From NCBI GenBank assembly GCA_949825065.1, contig OX463848.1:28649549-28713548 (forward strand): 64,000 nt of DNA. Reading direction: 5' to 3'. This DNA is from Odontocerum albicorne. Its lineage: Eukaryota > Arthropoda > Insecta > Trichoptera > Odontoceridae. Position 1 is the stretch's first letter; the number at the start of each line of letters is the position of its first letter. A model generated the notes under the pieces. The model worked only from the letters and a program-made list of their open reading frames with translations, made no database searches and was not told the DNA's origin. A program made the position numbers and the translations under genes. This document shows, in pieces, positions 22,770 to 35,100 of this stretch.

Positions 22770-23025
22770 TTGTAATTTGTTTTATCAAACACTGTTTATT
22801 CCACTTTTTGTAACGGTATAACCATATCGGTTTCAAGACTTTTACCTCATCATCAGGGGAACACAAATAAGTATTATTTGTGCTCCCCTGATGATGAGGT
22901 GAAAGTTTTGAAACTGCTAGGATTATACCGTTACAAAAAGTGGAACAAACAGTGTTTGATAAAACAAATTACAATGTCTTAAACTTCCACAACGTTAATG
23001 CCTTAACTATAAATAATATATAAAG
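22770..23025. mobile_element. Penelope-like tail, fold-back pair with hammerhead-like cores
   Basis: 22770-22974 is an inverted repeat with arms of about 100 bp (roughly 90 percent complementary) around a centre near 22872. Each arm is one copy of the tail seen singly at 52520-52625 after a Penelope coding remnant: CCCCTGATGATGAGGTGAAA, TTGAAACYGRTA, TATACCGTTACAAAAAGTGG and AACAGTGTTTGATAAAAC. Both arms keep CTGATGA and GAAAC. The right side continues to about 23025 with GTTAATGCCTTAACTATAAA, also present beside the second fold-back at 63535-63769, which lies in the opposite orientation. Confidence 0.65.
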
Positions 23026-23029
23026 ATGA

Positions 23030-23085
23030 TAATGATCACTCTAAGATGGTTTTAGGTGATAGAACTAATGAATACAGATATTCTT
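23030..23085 (+). pseudogene. LINE-A remnant at the left edge of the satellite
   Basis: CACTCTAAGATGGTTTTAGG and AGAACTAATGAATACAGATA correspond to the LINE-A segment encoding TLRWFGHIERTNKERL at 36030-36090. The first satellite unit follows in the position where LINE-A continues. Confidence 0.55.
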
Positions 23086-24775
23086 AAAAAATGGGTCTAC
23101 AATACAAATGAGGATGGAAGGCGTGGTATAGAATTACCAAAATGAGTCTACAATACAAATGAGAATGGAAGGTGTGGTAAAGAATCACCAAAATGAGTCT
23201 ACAATACAAATGAGAATGGAAGGCGTGGTAAAGAATTACCAAAATGAGTCTACAATACAAATGAGAATGGAAGGCGTGGTAAAGAATTACCAAAATGAGT
23301 CTACAATACAAATGAGAATGGAAGGCGTGGTAAAGAATGACCAAAATGAGTCTACAATACAAATGAGAATGGAAGGCGTGGTAAAGAATTACCAAAATGA
23401 GTCTACAATACAAATGAGAATGGAAGGCGTGGTAAAGAATTACCAAAATGAGTCTACAATACAAATGAGAATGGAAGGCGTGGTAAAGAATTACCAAAAT
23501 GAGTCTACAATACAAATGAGAATGGAAGGCGTGGTAAAGAATGACCAAAATGAGTTTACAATACAAATGAGAATGGAAGGCGTGGTAAAGAATTACCAAA
23601 ATGAGTCTACAATACAAATGAGAATGGAAGGCGTGGTAAAGAATGACCAAAATGAGTTTACAATACAAATGAGAATGGAAGGCGTGGTAAAGAATTACCA
23701 AAATGAGTCTACAATACAAATGAGAATGGAAGGCGTGGTATAGAATGACCAAAAGGAGTCTACAATACAAATGAGGATGGAAGGCGTGGTATAGAATTAC
23801 CAAAATGAGTCTACAATACAAATGAGAATGGAAGGTGTGGTAAAGAATCACCAAAATGAGTCTACAATACAAATGAGAATGGAAGGCGTGGTAAAGAATT
23901 ACCAAAATGAGTCTACAATACAAATGAGAATGGAAGGCGTGGTAAAGAATTACCAAAATGAGTCTACAATACAAATGAGAATGGAAGGCGTGGTAAAGAA
24001 TGACCAAAATGAGTCTACAATACAAATGAGAATGGAAGGCGTGGTAAAGAATTACCAAAATGAGTCTACAATACAAATGAGAATGGAAGGCGTGGTAAAG
24101 AATTACCAAAATGAGTCTACAATACAAATGAGAATGGAAGGCGTGGTAAAGAATTACCAAAATGAGTCTACAATACAAATGAGAATGGAAGGCGTGGTAA
24201 AGAATGACCAAAATGAGTTTACAATACAAATGAGAATGGAAGGCGTGGTAAAGAATTACCAAAATGAGTCTACAATACAAATGAGAATGGAAGGCGTGGT
24301 AAAGAATGACCAAAATGAGTTTACAATACAAATGAGAATGGAAGGCGTGGTAAATAATTACCAAAATGAGTCTACAATACAAATGAGAATGGAAGGCGTG
24401 GTATAGAATGACCAAAAGGAGTCTACAATACAAATGAGAATGGAAGGCGTGGTAAAGAATGACCAAAATGAGTTTACAATACAAATGAGAATGGAAGGCG
24501 TGGTAAAGAATGACCAAAATGAGTTTACAATACAAATGAGAATGGAAGGCGTGGTAAAGAATTACCAAAATGAGTCTACAATACAAATGAGAATGGAAGG
24601 CGTGGTAAAGAATGACCAAAATGAGTTTACAATACAAATGAGAATGGAAGGCGTGGTAAAGAATGACCAAAATGAGTCTACAATACAAATGAGAATGGAA
24701 GGCGTGGTAAAGAATGACCAAAATGAGTTTACAATACAAATGAGAATGGAAGGCGTGATAAAGAATTACCAAAAA
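23086..24775. repeat. 51-bp minisatellite, about 33 units, with a 663-bp higher-order repeat
   Basis: The unit is 51 bp with anchors AATGAGTCTACAATACAAAT and GAATGGAAGGCGTGGTAAAG. It differs mainly at one TTACC/TGACC/TCACC position and a TCT/TTT position. The pattern of variants from about 23101 to 23763 (13 units) recurs at 23764-24426 with almost no change, so a 663-bp block was duplicated recently. The unit matches LINE-A coding sequence (TNENGRRGKELPK in one frame, equivalent to the N-V-D-G-R-R-G-R-G-R-P-R-K segment), and LINE-A remnants flank both edges. Long frames on both strands here simply reflect a unit divisible by three. Confidence 0.95.
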
Positions 24776-24925
24776 AGCATAGTTCTGTGAAGAAAATATT
24801 TTGAAAAAATAAAATGTAAATATTCAGAGAAATCGTATGGATTTTACGAGAAGATCATCATCATCATAATATAAATTGGCCAAAGCCCGTACGACGGTTG
24901 TCGCCAAAGAAAGAATACGAGAATT
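24776..24925 (+). pseudogene. LINE-A remnant at the right edge of the satellite
   Basis: After the last unit the frame goes on as PKKHSSVKKIF and, past stops, IFREIVWILRE. This parallels the LINE-A segment between R-P-R-K and the C-terminal end. Degraded. Confidence 0.4.
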
Positions 24926-25790
24926 GGATTTTGAAAATAAGAGAGCGAGAGAGGAATACTTGGATTCTCTCAGAAAGTAATTCGAAATTTGAACCTCGGT
25001 GGGTTCGTGATGAATGTATGTAAATGAACAGATCGATAATATTACCTAGCTAACAATTTTTGAACCGGTGTAAAAGGGGACGATTTATAAATGATACTCG
25101 TATATAAAAAACAAATTTTACATTTATGAATATATATTTTCATAAATGTAGAATTTGTTTTACTCCCGTGAATATTTGACGGGTTGCAACTAGTTTTATG
25201 ATATATCCGTATTCCGTATATAACACACCGATCTAGAAAGCAATCATTATCATTTAATTTCAACGTGGCGTCAATCACCATGAAAAACAAAAGCACCTTT
25301 TAACATAACAAAACTACGCTGATTGCGTCACAGGCTACATCGAAGAAACGTCTTCTGAGAAACAATATTAAACATCCTTTGTGTTCTGTTTTACTTTTGA
25401 TAAAGCTGATATTACTAACAAATGTCAGTAATCGTTAATCTTTGTTATTGTGTTAGGCGTAAGCCCAGCCAGTATTTGATAAGGATATACAACTTCTGAC
25501 AGGTTGATATTATTCAAAAGGTGAAGCACACGACGTGAATAGTAAGAAAGGTGGAACGGATCCCTTTTGGAATGGTGTGTGGTGTGTTTGCGGATCATTT
25601 TAAAACGTTTATCGAATAACTCAAATAGTTTCCTTTTCTTTGATTACCGTTTTATGTTATAAGAAATTTAGGGGTTGTTTTCAAATACATAACATACGGT
25701 GATCTGATTTTTATTTCTAAAACAATATTTCTAAGACAATCTGTTATTTTTTAGAAAATATGTACAGTGGATCCATATCTGTTTTTGAAA
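24926..25790. other. no gene seen
   Basis: AT-rich. An imperfect local inverted repeat occurs around 25105-25160 (ACAAATTTTACATTTATGAA and its complement). Confidence 0.45.
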
Positions 25791-25794
25791 ACTG

Positions 25795-26600
25795 AATAAA
25801 CATTGTTCAATAAAAAACAACATGTTACAGTATTTTTTTCTCGTCTTTGTGAATATGGCAATGAATGTAAATTAATACGTGGTATTTTGTTATTATACGC
25901 AGAAAGGAGAGCATGTATAAAAGTGAATGGTGCCTTGTCTGAGTGGTTTAATATTTCAAAAGGGGTAAGGCAAGGATGTGTCATGCTACCTTGGTTTTTT
26001 CATAGTGAAAGAACTAAAGAGGTCAGTGAGGTGCGTAACATATCAAATTTCAAATGGCAATATATATGGATTACTGTATGCTGATGATATGGTAGTGCTA
26101 GCGGCAAATAAGGATAAGTAAATTGTATTAGAGATGCAAAAAGTAACATCTGAGAATAAAAGAAGCGAAATCAACAGTCATGGTGATATAAAAGTGTGAA
26201 AGAAAAAGGAAATGCGATATATGGGTTAATAATGAAAGATTAGAGGAAGTTGAAGAATTATGTTATTAAATTAGTATTTTATCAGATGAGAAAAGAGTTA
26301 CGAAGTATATCGAACGGCCTGTAAATATACTAAACAAATTCAACGAGGCACTAAAACAAATACAGTCGAACCAGACAGTGTCAAAATCTACCAAGATGAT
26401 ACTACACAACAGTATTTTAGTACCAACTTTGATGTATAGGAGTGAAACGTGGACTTTGAGCAAAACAGTACCCAAAAATGACGCTGAAATAATTGCACTT
26501 AGAAAAATACATGGGATGACAATGTATGATAATACGGAATGAAGTGATTAGGAATGTGTGATAGAAAAACGTATCACAGAGATTATTGTATTTAGTGGAA
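25795..26600 (+). pseudogene. LINE-A (RTE-like) reverse transcriptase pseudogene
   Basis: This is the best RT remnant of the family. The frame at 25803-26084 reads ISKGVRQGCVMLPWFF (RT motif with GVRQGC). A frame change then gives LLYADDMVVLAANKDK, with the intact YADD catalytic box near 26074-26115. Further on come KSTVMV, and then LVPTLMYRSETWTLSK near 26415-26465 and IIALRKIHGMTMYD. These follow the order of an RTE-like LINE polymerase from palm to C-terminal domain. Stops and frameshifts occur throughout. The endonuclease is missing and the 3' end stops near 26600. Confidence 0.75.
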
Positions 26601-27130
26601 TAACAAAGCAATTTATTAAAATATATTCAGGTTTTTCAAGTATTATCTCAGCTATACTCAAACCCCATTAATTATTGAACTATTCAAAGCTCAAGGCTAA
26701 TGTGCTGAATAAGATGGTTGACAGTTGCTTTAACTGCCCCGCGATTCTACAAGCACTAAGTTTACCATTTATGTACTTAATAAATATAGCCGTGCAAGGA
26801 ATCACCCTCTGTTCAACATACACACTTACAGAACGAATATCATGGCTAAGCACTCAGTCACGCGTGGTATAGAGATATTGAACCTACTGAATGTGGATAT
26901 ATTCTCGGCACAGCCAAGCAGTATGAGAAAAATCCTGGCTGATATTCTTCCTAACGAATAAGCTAACTCTAGAAGCAGACCCTTTTTGTGTAAGAGGAGA
27001 AATCGGTGCAAAGTGGATTAAAAAAAATTAAGTGCTCTTAGAGGGTAGAAGAGCATTTTTATTATCCTTAATGAGATATCAAATATAAAACAATAATATT
27101 CTATAAAATTATTTACATGTCTAAAAGTTC
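26601..27130. other. no gene seen
   Basis: The sequence 26585-26630 (GTGGAATAACAAAGCAATTT) resembles part of the dispersed repeat at 36900-37510. The rest is not recognised. Confidence 0.4.
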
Positions 27131-27134
27131 GGCT

Positions 27135-27400
27135 TAACACTGTGGAACTCAATATTCGAATATTTAACAGTTTATTATTTTCTTATTCCACTAATTACGT
27201 TAATCCTTGCTACATATGTTTCTATCTCGTATCCCTAGGCTCTCTTTTCGTGAAAATTTCCCCGGAAGAGAGCCTATATTTAAATTTATTCGTTTTCAAG
27301 AAGTAAACGGTCTGGATTTTATAAGACAAAGATCGATGTCTAATACAAGACGTTTCATATTCTAATATTTTGATATGAGGTGGAAATACATAGGTACTTG
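27135..27400. repeat. dispersed repeat R, diverged copy
   Basis: The stretch near 27185-27260 (TATTCCACTAATTACGTTAA, GAGAGCC further on) resembles the reverse complement of the units at 36900-37510 and the 94-bp satellite unit at 28491. Divergence is high. Confidence 0.4.
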
Positions 27401-27419
27401 AAGGCAAACATTTTTTGTT

Positions 27420-27740
27420 TTTTTTTTTCAAAAATTATAATTTTACTTGAACACTACCGCATATTTTAATTATACTATGTATACCTGAAGCTGAATGTGT
27501 TACTATCAAATATCGTATAAGTTTTCTGTGGTTTTCTTATATGTTTTTTTAAACATATGCAGATGCGTAGAAGTAACGAACCAAAAAACCGCAGTCACCG
27601 CCTTTCTATCTTCACACTCATTCATACATTTATTTCGTTGAAATTTTATCTGTCAATAATAGTGGGTTTGAATCCCGAGATAGAGTCCTTGAGGAGGACC
27701 TGTTCTTTCAGAGGAAATTATACTTGGTGACTACCATATA
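27420..27740 (+). mobile_element. CR1/L2-like LINE 3' tail
   Basis: It is similar along its length to 49280-49570: ACTTGAACACTACCGCATAT, AAACATATGCAGATGC, CTGTCAATAATAGTGGGTTT and CCTTGAGGAGGACCTG. The coding end is not included. Confidence 0.6.
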
Positions 27741-28246
27741 TTAAACTTATTATTTCTATTTCACTTAATGAAAAGTAACCGTTAATTTGACAGAATCGAT
27801 TTGCCGTAGCACGTTTTTTTTTTCATTTTGAGGAAAACAAAAAGTTAAATAGAATATCGTTAATAAAGCGAAATAAATAAAGAAGCGAAAAAATAAGTAA
27901 ATACTTAATAAAGCGCAAAATCTTCCTACTTAGTTTTCAAATTGTAAAAAATAAAATTATTTTGATAAAACTATTAAGGCGATATACATTTAACAGGGTG
28001 ACAACACTTACATGTGTAAAAAATCTACACAATAAACAAATTAAAGTGACAAGCCTGTTTCTCTTTACAAAAGTATTTTCAAACTGTCTGCCTATCTCTT
28101 TAACTTAAGTTTATTTTGAAGATTTTTCGTCACATTTAAGTACAAAATCATCCTGTTTAAAATGGAGTTATTCAATACAAATACCAAATCAATTAATAAT
28201 ATGATGGAAGTTATGTTGTATTTGTTATATTTTTTCATTCCAGACA
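27741..28246. other. no gene seen
   Basis: AT-rich. Confidence 0.5.
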
Positions 28247-28300
28247 CCTGACCGGAAGACAAGTGTCTTATGAATAAGGGAAGCGAGGACGTCTTGTTAA
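28247..28300 (-). mobile_element. SINE-A head fragment
   Basis: CCGGAAGACAAGTGTCTTAT followed by CGAGGACGTC corresponds to the SINE-A head on the minus strand (GACAAGTGTCTTACC and CGAGGTCGTC at 47190-47221). Confidence 0.45.
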
Positions 28301-28490
28301 TAAAAATAATTTTATTTTATCAGACATATTTCAATTATTAATAAAATTGATTTAATATATAATGAGTATTTTTTGATTGTTAGATTTCATTTGTATCAAC
28401 TTCTAAAAAAATATTATTTTTCTATTAATTAAGATTTCGGTTTAAATTTGCTGGAACTCCATATGAGAAAACTTAACAATAATTGTTTTT

Positions 28491-29336
28491 GTTAATCCAC
28501 TTTATTAATATCTGTGTCATGTGTTGCTATCTCTTATCTTGAGGCTTTCTTCAAACGGGGAGGCTCTACAGACCCTTTGTTTTTGTTAATCCACTTTATT
28601 AATATCTGTGTCATGTGTTGCTATCTCTTATCTTGAGGCTTTCTTCAAACGGGGAGGCTCTACAGACCCTTTGTTTTTGTTAATCCACTTTATTAATATC
28701 TGTGTCATGTGTTGCTATCTCTTATCTTGAGGCTTTCTTCAAACGGGGAGGCTCTACAGACCCTTTGTTTTTGTTAATCCACTTTATTAATATCTGTGTC
28801 ATGTGTTGCTATCTCTTATCTTGAGGCTTTCTTCAAACGGGGAGGCTCTACAGACCCTTTGTTTTTGTTAATCCACTTTATTAATATCTGTGTCATGTGT
28901 TGCTATCTCTTATCTTGAGGCTTTCTTCAAACGGGGAGGCTCTACAGACCCTTTGTTTTTGTTAATCCACTTTATTAATATCTGTGTCATGTGTTGCTAT
29001 CTCTTATCTTGAGGCTTTCTTCAAACGGGGAGGCTCTACAGATCCTTTGTTTTTGTTAATCCACTTTAATTATATCTGTGTCATGTGTTGCTATCTCTTA
29101 TCTTGAGGCTTTCTTCAAACGGGGAGGCTCTACAGACCCTTTGTTTTTGTTAATCCACTTTATTAATATCTGTGTCATGTGTTGCTATCTCTTATCTTGA
29201 GGCTTTCTTCAAACGGGGAGGCTCTACAGACCCTTTGTTTTTGTTAATCCACTTTATTAATATCTGTGTCATGTGTTGCTATCTCTTATCTTGAGGCTTT
29301 CTTCAAACGGGGAGGCTCTACAGACCCTTTAGTTTG
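28491..29336. repeat. 94-bp minisatellite, nine units
   Basis: Nine head-to-tail units of exactly 94 bp start at 28491, 28585, 28679, 28773, 28867, 28961, 29055, 29149 and 29243. Anchors are GTTAATCCACTTTATTAATA, GTGTCATGTGTTGCTATCTC and CTTCAAACGGGGAGGCTC. Units are essentially identical except around 29041-29070 (GATCC for GACCC, AATTATATC for ATTAATATC). That uniformity implies a recent expansion. The unit is the reverse complement of part of dispersed repeat R (36900-37510). Confidence 0.97.
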
Positions 29337-30044
29337 TGGTAAAAATATGTGTTGCGGGGTTTCATCTAATCAATGAGATAGCAAATGATTTATTGTTTTT
29401 CTATTAAATCTCGTTGAATAACAATAGCAAATGAGATGATTAGCCTTTTTGTAGAAATATATTCATTGTTTACCTTTTTTGTTTGATGCCGAATAAAATT
29501 GGAATCGTTTTTAAAAATATCTGTTTCGAAATGATAATTTCAGTTATTCTCTTTAATTTTCTCATCAAAATGATATAAACAAAAAAGAGAATAGAGGGAA
29601 AAGAACTCTTTTGTTTTCGGCCAAATATGAATTTAGTTTTCAGCTTCTAATTTGAAAAGGACGTTTAATTACACAGACAATATTTTTTCTTTAAAATTCT
29701 TACTCCCTCTTAAATAAGAATTTATTCAGAACATTGAGGTCTCATTTGCATGACCAAAAGGCCAAGAGGAAGAAGAAAATTGTCCGAGTTTAATTTTAAT
29801 AAACGTTATATTTTCTTTTTCCAGATATTGCAGTCTTTAATTACCAGCCGAAACAACTTCATGTCTTAGTTTAAAATGCAGTCAACTAAATAAATTAAGG
29901 TAAACCTTTTTTATTTTATAAATTATAAAATAAACATTCATATGCTTAAGTTTTTAACCATCTTTTTATTTTTATTCATTGATAATTGATAAAAATCGAT
30001 TGTTTTCATTTTATAACATATTTAAAAAAAAGGTGAATTGTTAA
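29337..30044. other. no gene recognised; one weak exon-like signal
   Basis: 29337-29440 continues dispersed repeat R. A strong acceptor-like TTTTCTTTTTCCAG ends at 29824 and a GTAAAC lies near 29900, but the frames between are short and end in stops. Otherwise AT-rich. Confidence 0.35.
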
Positions 30045-30640
30045 AAGTTTCCAGACTCCAGTTTTTAATGCAGCTGCAAGACTGATATATAGTAGTCATA
30101 AATACGACTATAACGATATTGGCCCACTTCTAAAAAGTCTATATTGGCCCAAGTGTGGCGAACGGATTCATTTCAAACGTTGTCACTTTGTATTCAAGCC
30201 CCTTAATAGGATATCTCCATTATATCTCTTGAATCGGTGTCTGAGAGATATTGCTTTGGAGAGAAGTCGAGGCCGATTTCGTCTTCGTCGAGTACATTGA
30301 TTGTTCCGAACCGATCCAGTTTCGCGAAGTATTATAACAGGGAATTTGTCGATGCAGTCGTGTGGCGTGGAATGGTCTGTTTCTAAATGTTTAATATATG
30401 AGTATAGTATGTAGCTCTAGAAATCACTTGAAGATATTTATTTTTGACAAGTCTTATCAAAGTGGTAAATATATGAATATCGTGTGCAGTTTTAGAAAAC
30501 ACTTAAATATATACCATTTTGTCAAGTCTTATCAAAAATTATGATTTTATATAAATACTGCACACACTACATTACACCTAAAGCTGGACGTGTTATTTTC
30601 ACATATAAGAAGATCTACAAAGGTTAAAAAATTTTATTTT
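30045..30640 (+). pseudogene. CR1/L2-like LINE, RT C-terminus and 3' region
   Basis: The plus strand reads NAAARLIYSSHKYDYNDI, then LLKSLYWPKCGERIHFKRCH and FVFKPLNRISPLYLLNR, the usual run of the post-RT region in CR1/L2-like elements. A stop follows after RLRRVH, and the frame is then lost around the GTGGCGTGGAATGGTCTG site that encodes VAWNSL in the 49150 copy. About 75 bp is duplicated in tandem at 30400-30535 (CAAGTCTTATCAAA ends each half). The tail corresponds to 49280 onward. Confidence 0.75.
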
Positions 30641-30699
30641 AGTATCCAAAACCCCTCAAGTATGCAGAATTTATTAATTAGCAACAAATCCTGTTAATG

Positions 30700-31025
30700 T
30701 GCGAATTATTACATATATTATATGTCGGAATAGGGATAAACGGAAAATGGCGTTTCTCTCAGAAAATAAATACGAGGATAGATAGAGCGAGAAGTGGTTT
30801 CATTGAAGCCTCTTTTTACAAACTGAAAGCTAAGCTTGAAATCGAGAATGAGTATGATTTATTGCTTTGTAATTTCAACTAGTCTCTATGGAAAGTAGGC
30901 GTAAATACTAAATGAGGAAACATCACGTTGAATTGAGACTTTTGAAATGTGGGTCTTCAGATATTTCCTAAGATTTCCTGGACAGATCTGGAACTTTTTG
31001 CATAAAGGTCGAATGCGTCAACCAC
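30700..31025 (+). pseudogene. LINE fragment with ISWTD motif (LINE-D)
   Basis: The frame at 30697-30882 reads YVGIGINGKWRFSQKINTRI and ARSGFIEA. After stops, KISWTDLELF is readable near 30970-31005. The order YLG-x-x-I, KI-x-x-RI-x-x-ARS-x-F, ... ISWTD is typical of the domain after the RT catalytic core in a common group of insect LINEs. It is a 5'- and 3'-truncated dead copy directly after the CR1-like fragment. Confidence 0.55.
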
Positions 31026-31814
<789 letters not shown>

Positions 31815-31875
31815 AATTTAGAGGTGCATGTAATGCGCGGGATTTCTTAGGTCGTCGGTTCGAACCTTTTTGAAG
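31815..31875 (+). mobile_element. SINE-B head fragment
   Basis: GAGGTGCATGTAATGCGCGG and CGGTTCGAACCT match the SINE-B A-box and B-box regions at 16452-16515, with a shorter middle. Confidence 0.45.
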
Positions 31876-31894
31876 TACTTTAAAACAACCCGTT

Positions 31895-32140
31895 TGGGAG
31901 GTTTTATCAAAATTTATGATTATATATAAACACTACTCAGATGTGCTAGGGCTAGACCACCGAAAGTCGAATGTGTTAAAATTAGGTATTGGTTGATCTA
32001 CAAAGGTCTCATTGTAAGTTTTCTTAGGTTTTCTAAGCAAATATGTTTTTCTCAACATCTGCAGATGCAAGGTAGTTCGTAATCTAATGGCCGCAGCTAC
32101 CACCTCTCTATCCTTACACTGAATTTAGATATTGCTGATA
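31895..32140 (+). mobile_element. CR1/L2-like LINE 3' tail
   Basis: It parallels 30530-30620 and 49270-49490: AAATTTATGATTATATATAA, GAATGTGTTAAAATTAGG, CATCTGCAGATGCAAGG, TAATCTAATGGCCGCAGC. No coding part. Confidence 0.55.
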
Positions 32141-33180
32141 GAAAAAACTTTATAAAAAGTAAATAATTTTTTTTCATATCATGTTTTGATAATATATCTA
32201 AATATATTTTCAACTTCTCGATTGTTTATTTTTGTAAATATGTTAAGACGTGTCAATTTTATGTTGAAGCGATTGAATGCGAGGATGATAATATAAGAGG
32301 CACACAAAACAGAATCTTTGGCATGGATGCATAGTACGACCTAAATAGAAATGTTTAACCTTAAATTTTCATGCTTTCATTTTTGTATTCAAAGTCACAC
32401 CTCACAAACTCCTAATTTTGAAGCGAGGTCACCACTGGACTAATATATTTCCTGCGCGAAATTTGTACGAAATTTAACTTAAATACAATTTTTTTTTAAA
32501 AAACAACCGTAAAGATTTATTTGGTGTCAAGGCTGGACGATTTTTTTGTGCAAGTAGTAATGGATGATTCACACGGTTCCCAGCAACATCTCAGGTGTAA
32601 CGCGTACACTGTACGATTATTCAATCAACAACCGACTAGATCATGACGGTCTGGATAACGCTTTCAAGAAAAAAATGGTTTCCTTGGACATATCACTGGC
32701 ACTCTCAAATATGGTCTTCTTCAACTGATCTTCAAGGAGAACGATGATGTTTTCTGGTTTTGGGTACTATGTTAACAGTGCAGGATATACATGCAGCGGG
32801 TTATTCTTGTCATTGACGATACATCCAATACACAAAAATAATATTCTTTCAAATTAACTACGTTAAAATTCAGGCATAGTTTCATGCAGATCTCCATGCC
32901 TCTAGAACAACCATATGTTGTTGCTTGGATGAACGATAGGATACGAGCATTAGCTCCAGTATGTGGATTTAGCCTTATAACGCATTAGCACCTGATTACA
33001 AACTTCTTTGTAGGACATGGAAATAACTTAACAGGTTTCAAACAGAAATAGGGAGATCTAAGGAAAATATGGGAAAGGGAAGAATATTACGAGATAGGTG
33101 GACTCTCTGTATTTGCTGTGGGAAACAAACAGTTCATGTGATATTAATTACATTGCAAGTAAAGATAATTGTTATACTTC
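32141..33180. other. no gene recognised
   Basis: 32520-33010 is somewhat richer in GC but has stops in all frames. I cannot assign it. Confidence 0.4.
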
Positions 33181-33290
33181 GAACATATCGCTAGAAAATA
33201 TGGAGAGGTTCTGGAAAGGCTGTTAGTGCCTGGAAGTTTAAAAAGATGGTCTCTAACAAGGTGGATAGAACGAATATGTCATGCATAAAA
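33181..33290 (+). pseudogene. possible LINE C-terminal scrap
   Basis: VPGSLKRWSLTRWIERICHA at about 33228-33288 resembles the R-G-R-P-x-T-RW-x-D-x-I motif near the end of some LINE polymerase ORFs. It is short and could be chance. Confidence 0.25.
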
Positions 33291-34599
33291 CTTTCGTTCT
33301 TTATGTGTTTTATTGACATATTCAAAGTGTTTGGTGGTACGGACCGTAACGCATTGTGGAAAATCTTAGCAAGAGTATAATACCCAACGAAATTAAATGA
33401 TTCGTTCCATGCACGAAGTCATATCATAATCTATAATTATCGGTGTCCTTCGTAAAATTCATCCTGGAGTAAAACAGGATTTGATTTGATACAACTAGTT
33501 ATCAACATATGCTTAGCAAACATTTTACAGTTTTTTAGACAAATTACTTTCAATTTTAGTGGTGACCTATTAACTCTTCTCAGACTTTGAACAAAAACGA
33601 ATGCCACAAAACCATCCATTGTGGAACTGCAATATATTGTTGTTGATGTCGTTTTAACTATCTCAGAAGAAGATATGAACCTCCTCTTTTATCAAGCTTA
33701 TATGTCACTCAGCTTCAACACAAAAACAGAAACAATACATAATTCAGCATATCAGGCCTGTGCATTATCACCCAGTATTGTTTTTGACATTAATATCTTG
33801 AAAAATGCACCAATTTTCCATTTTCTCTAAAAGATAGCGCGAAAATTGAAAAAAGTGCACAGCATCGAGTGGTCAGATGCCACCTGGAAGAGTGGGCCCA
33901 CACTTTGATTTTTTAATATACTCTTTATTCGTCTTAGCCTAAGGAATTTTTTAAATATCCATAAAAATTGAAGGTACACAAATATTATCTTGTTTATTCC
34001 AACTCGAAAAAGCGGGACTTAATTTGTGGAATACTCAGTATTGCTCAGGGGGCAGAATAATGGGTGGATTTAATTTAGGGCCCTTGGCACGACAAGAAGA
34101 AGAACGAAACTTTTAATACCCTATTTTCCATATTTTTGGTGATTTTATCTTATGTGAAATAAAAAACATTATTTTTTTTTCATTATTTTCTTACCAACAT
34201 ACTAAACCTGCATTCTTGTTAGTCCAAATTGAGCCATGGCGTAAGTAAGCCTTGAGAACAAACAAAAGCATTTGGCTAGCGACCTTTATTAATATCTAAA
34301 TTTAGACGTCGTATGTCGAGGTGGTTTGTATTAGGATGCTTTAGCTTGAAATGTCAGTCAAACTTGTCTCACCAACCATCAACTATTAGATAATGTGTTG
34401 TTCAAAAACTATACGAGATTATTCGGGATATATCAAACGACAATTTTGATAGATTTTATAAAGTTTCATGTGGTTAAACTAAATGATTTCCCTGATAAAT
34501 GAGTTTGATTGCTAACATCAATATTTTCCTAGCACTGGCTGAAATACTCGTATATCTGTTTAAATTATGAGAATTACTGCGTTGGATAAGATAAGCATT
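33291..34599. other. no gene seen
   Basis: Frames of 60-69 codons at 33437-33830 on either strand have no recognisable motif. Confidence 0.45.
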
Positions 34600-35100
34600 T
34601 CGTCATTATCATCATTACCCTCACCCCTATTCGAGTAGGCAGAGAGAACAGAGTTCTCTAATTCTTTCTATTTTGTCACACATATTTCCCTTCTGACACG
34701 CTCATACACCTCGTCATGCCCCTACAACATTATGGAGGCTTTTAAATCTTCCCTTTTTTTAAAATTTGATTACTTTTATCATGCCATGTTTTTCTAAGTC
34801 TTTTCAAACTTCTCATACGTCCTTTACTACTTGAATAGATTATTTTGTATAATCTTTCGTCATTAAATGCAACGCTCCTTTCTTTATCTTAAAAATTACA
34901 TTATCCTTCAATTCCTGATTCTGTCACAGATTATTTTTCCATACCCTCGACGCAACGCTCTAATTTCTAGAACATTCATCACTTTTTACCATGTCCGAGT
35001 TTCGTTTGCTTATTCAAATATTGGTACCAAAATTCCATTATAAGCAGTCAGTTTTGCTTCTTTTGAAATGCTCCAATCAGTAAACAGATTGTATTACCCC
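34600..35100 (-). pseudogene. LINE-A (RTE-like) 3' part
   Basis: The minus strand reads the LINE-A C-terminal region in broken form, ending in NSVLSAYSNRG at about 34620-34655 (compare LSAYTYWE in the 36300 copy). At the other end, variants of EAKLT and the ILVPI segment lie near 35040-35060. Stops are frequent. It faces the plus-strand LINE-A copy at 35930-36320. Confidence 0.6.

Noticed and set aside
23084..24772. 562-codon minus-strand frame and the plus-strand frames of 118-194 codons in the same place
   Set aside because: They are translations of the 51-bp minisatellite, whose length is a multiple of three. Openness follows from one stop-free unit and not from selection.
28491..29336. 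CRISPR-like array
   Set aside because: Units are contiguous with no unique spacers, and the context is eukaryotic. The same holds for the other tandem arrays.
29809..29900. Exon between a strong acceptor and GTAAAC
   Set aside because: The two longer frames end in stops within 17 codons, and composition is like the flanks.
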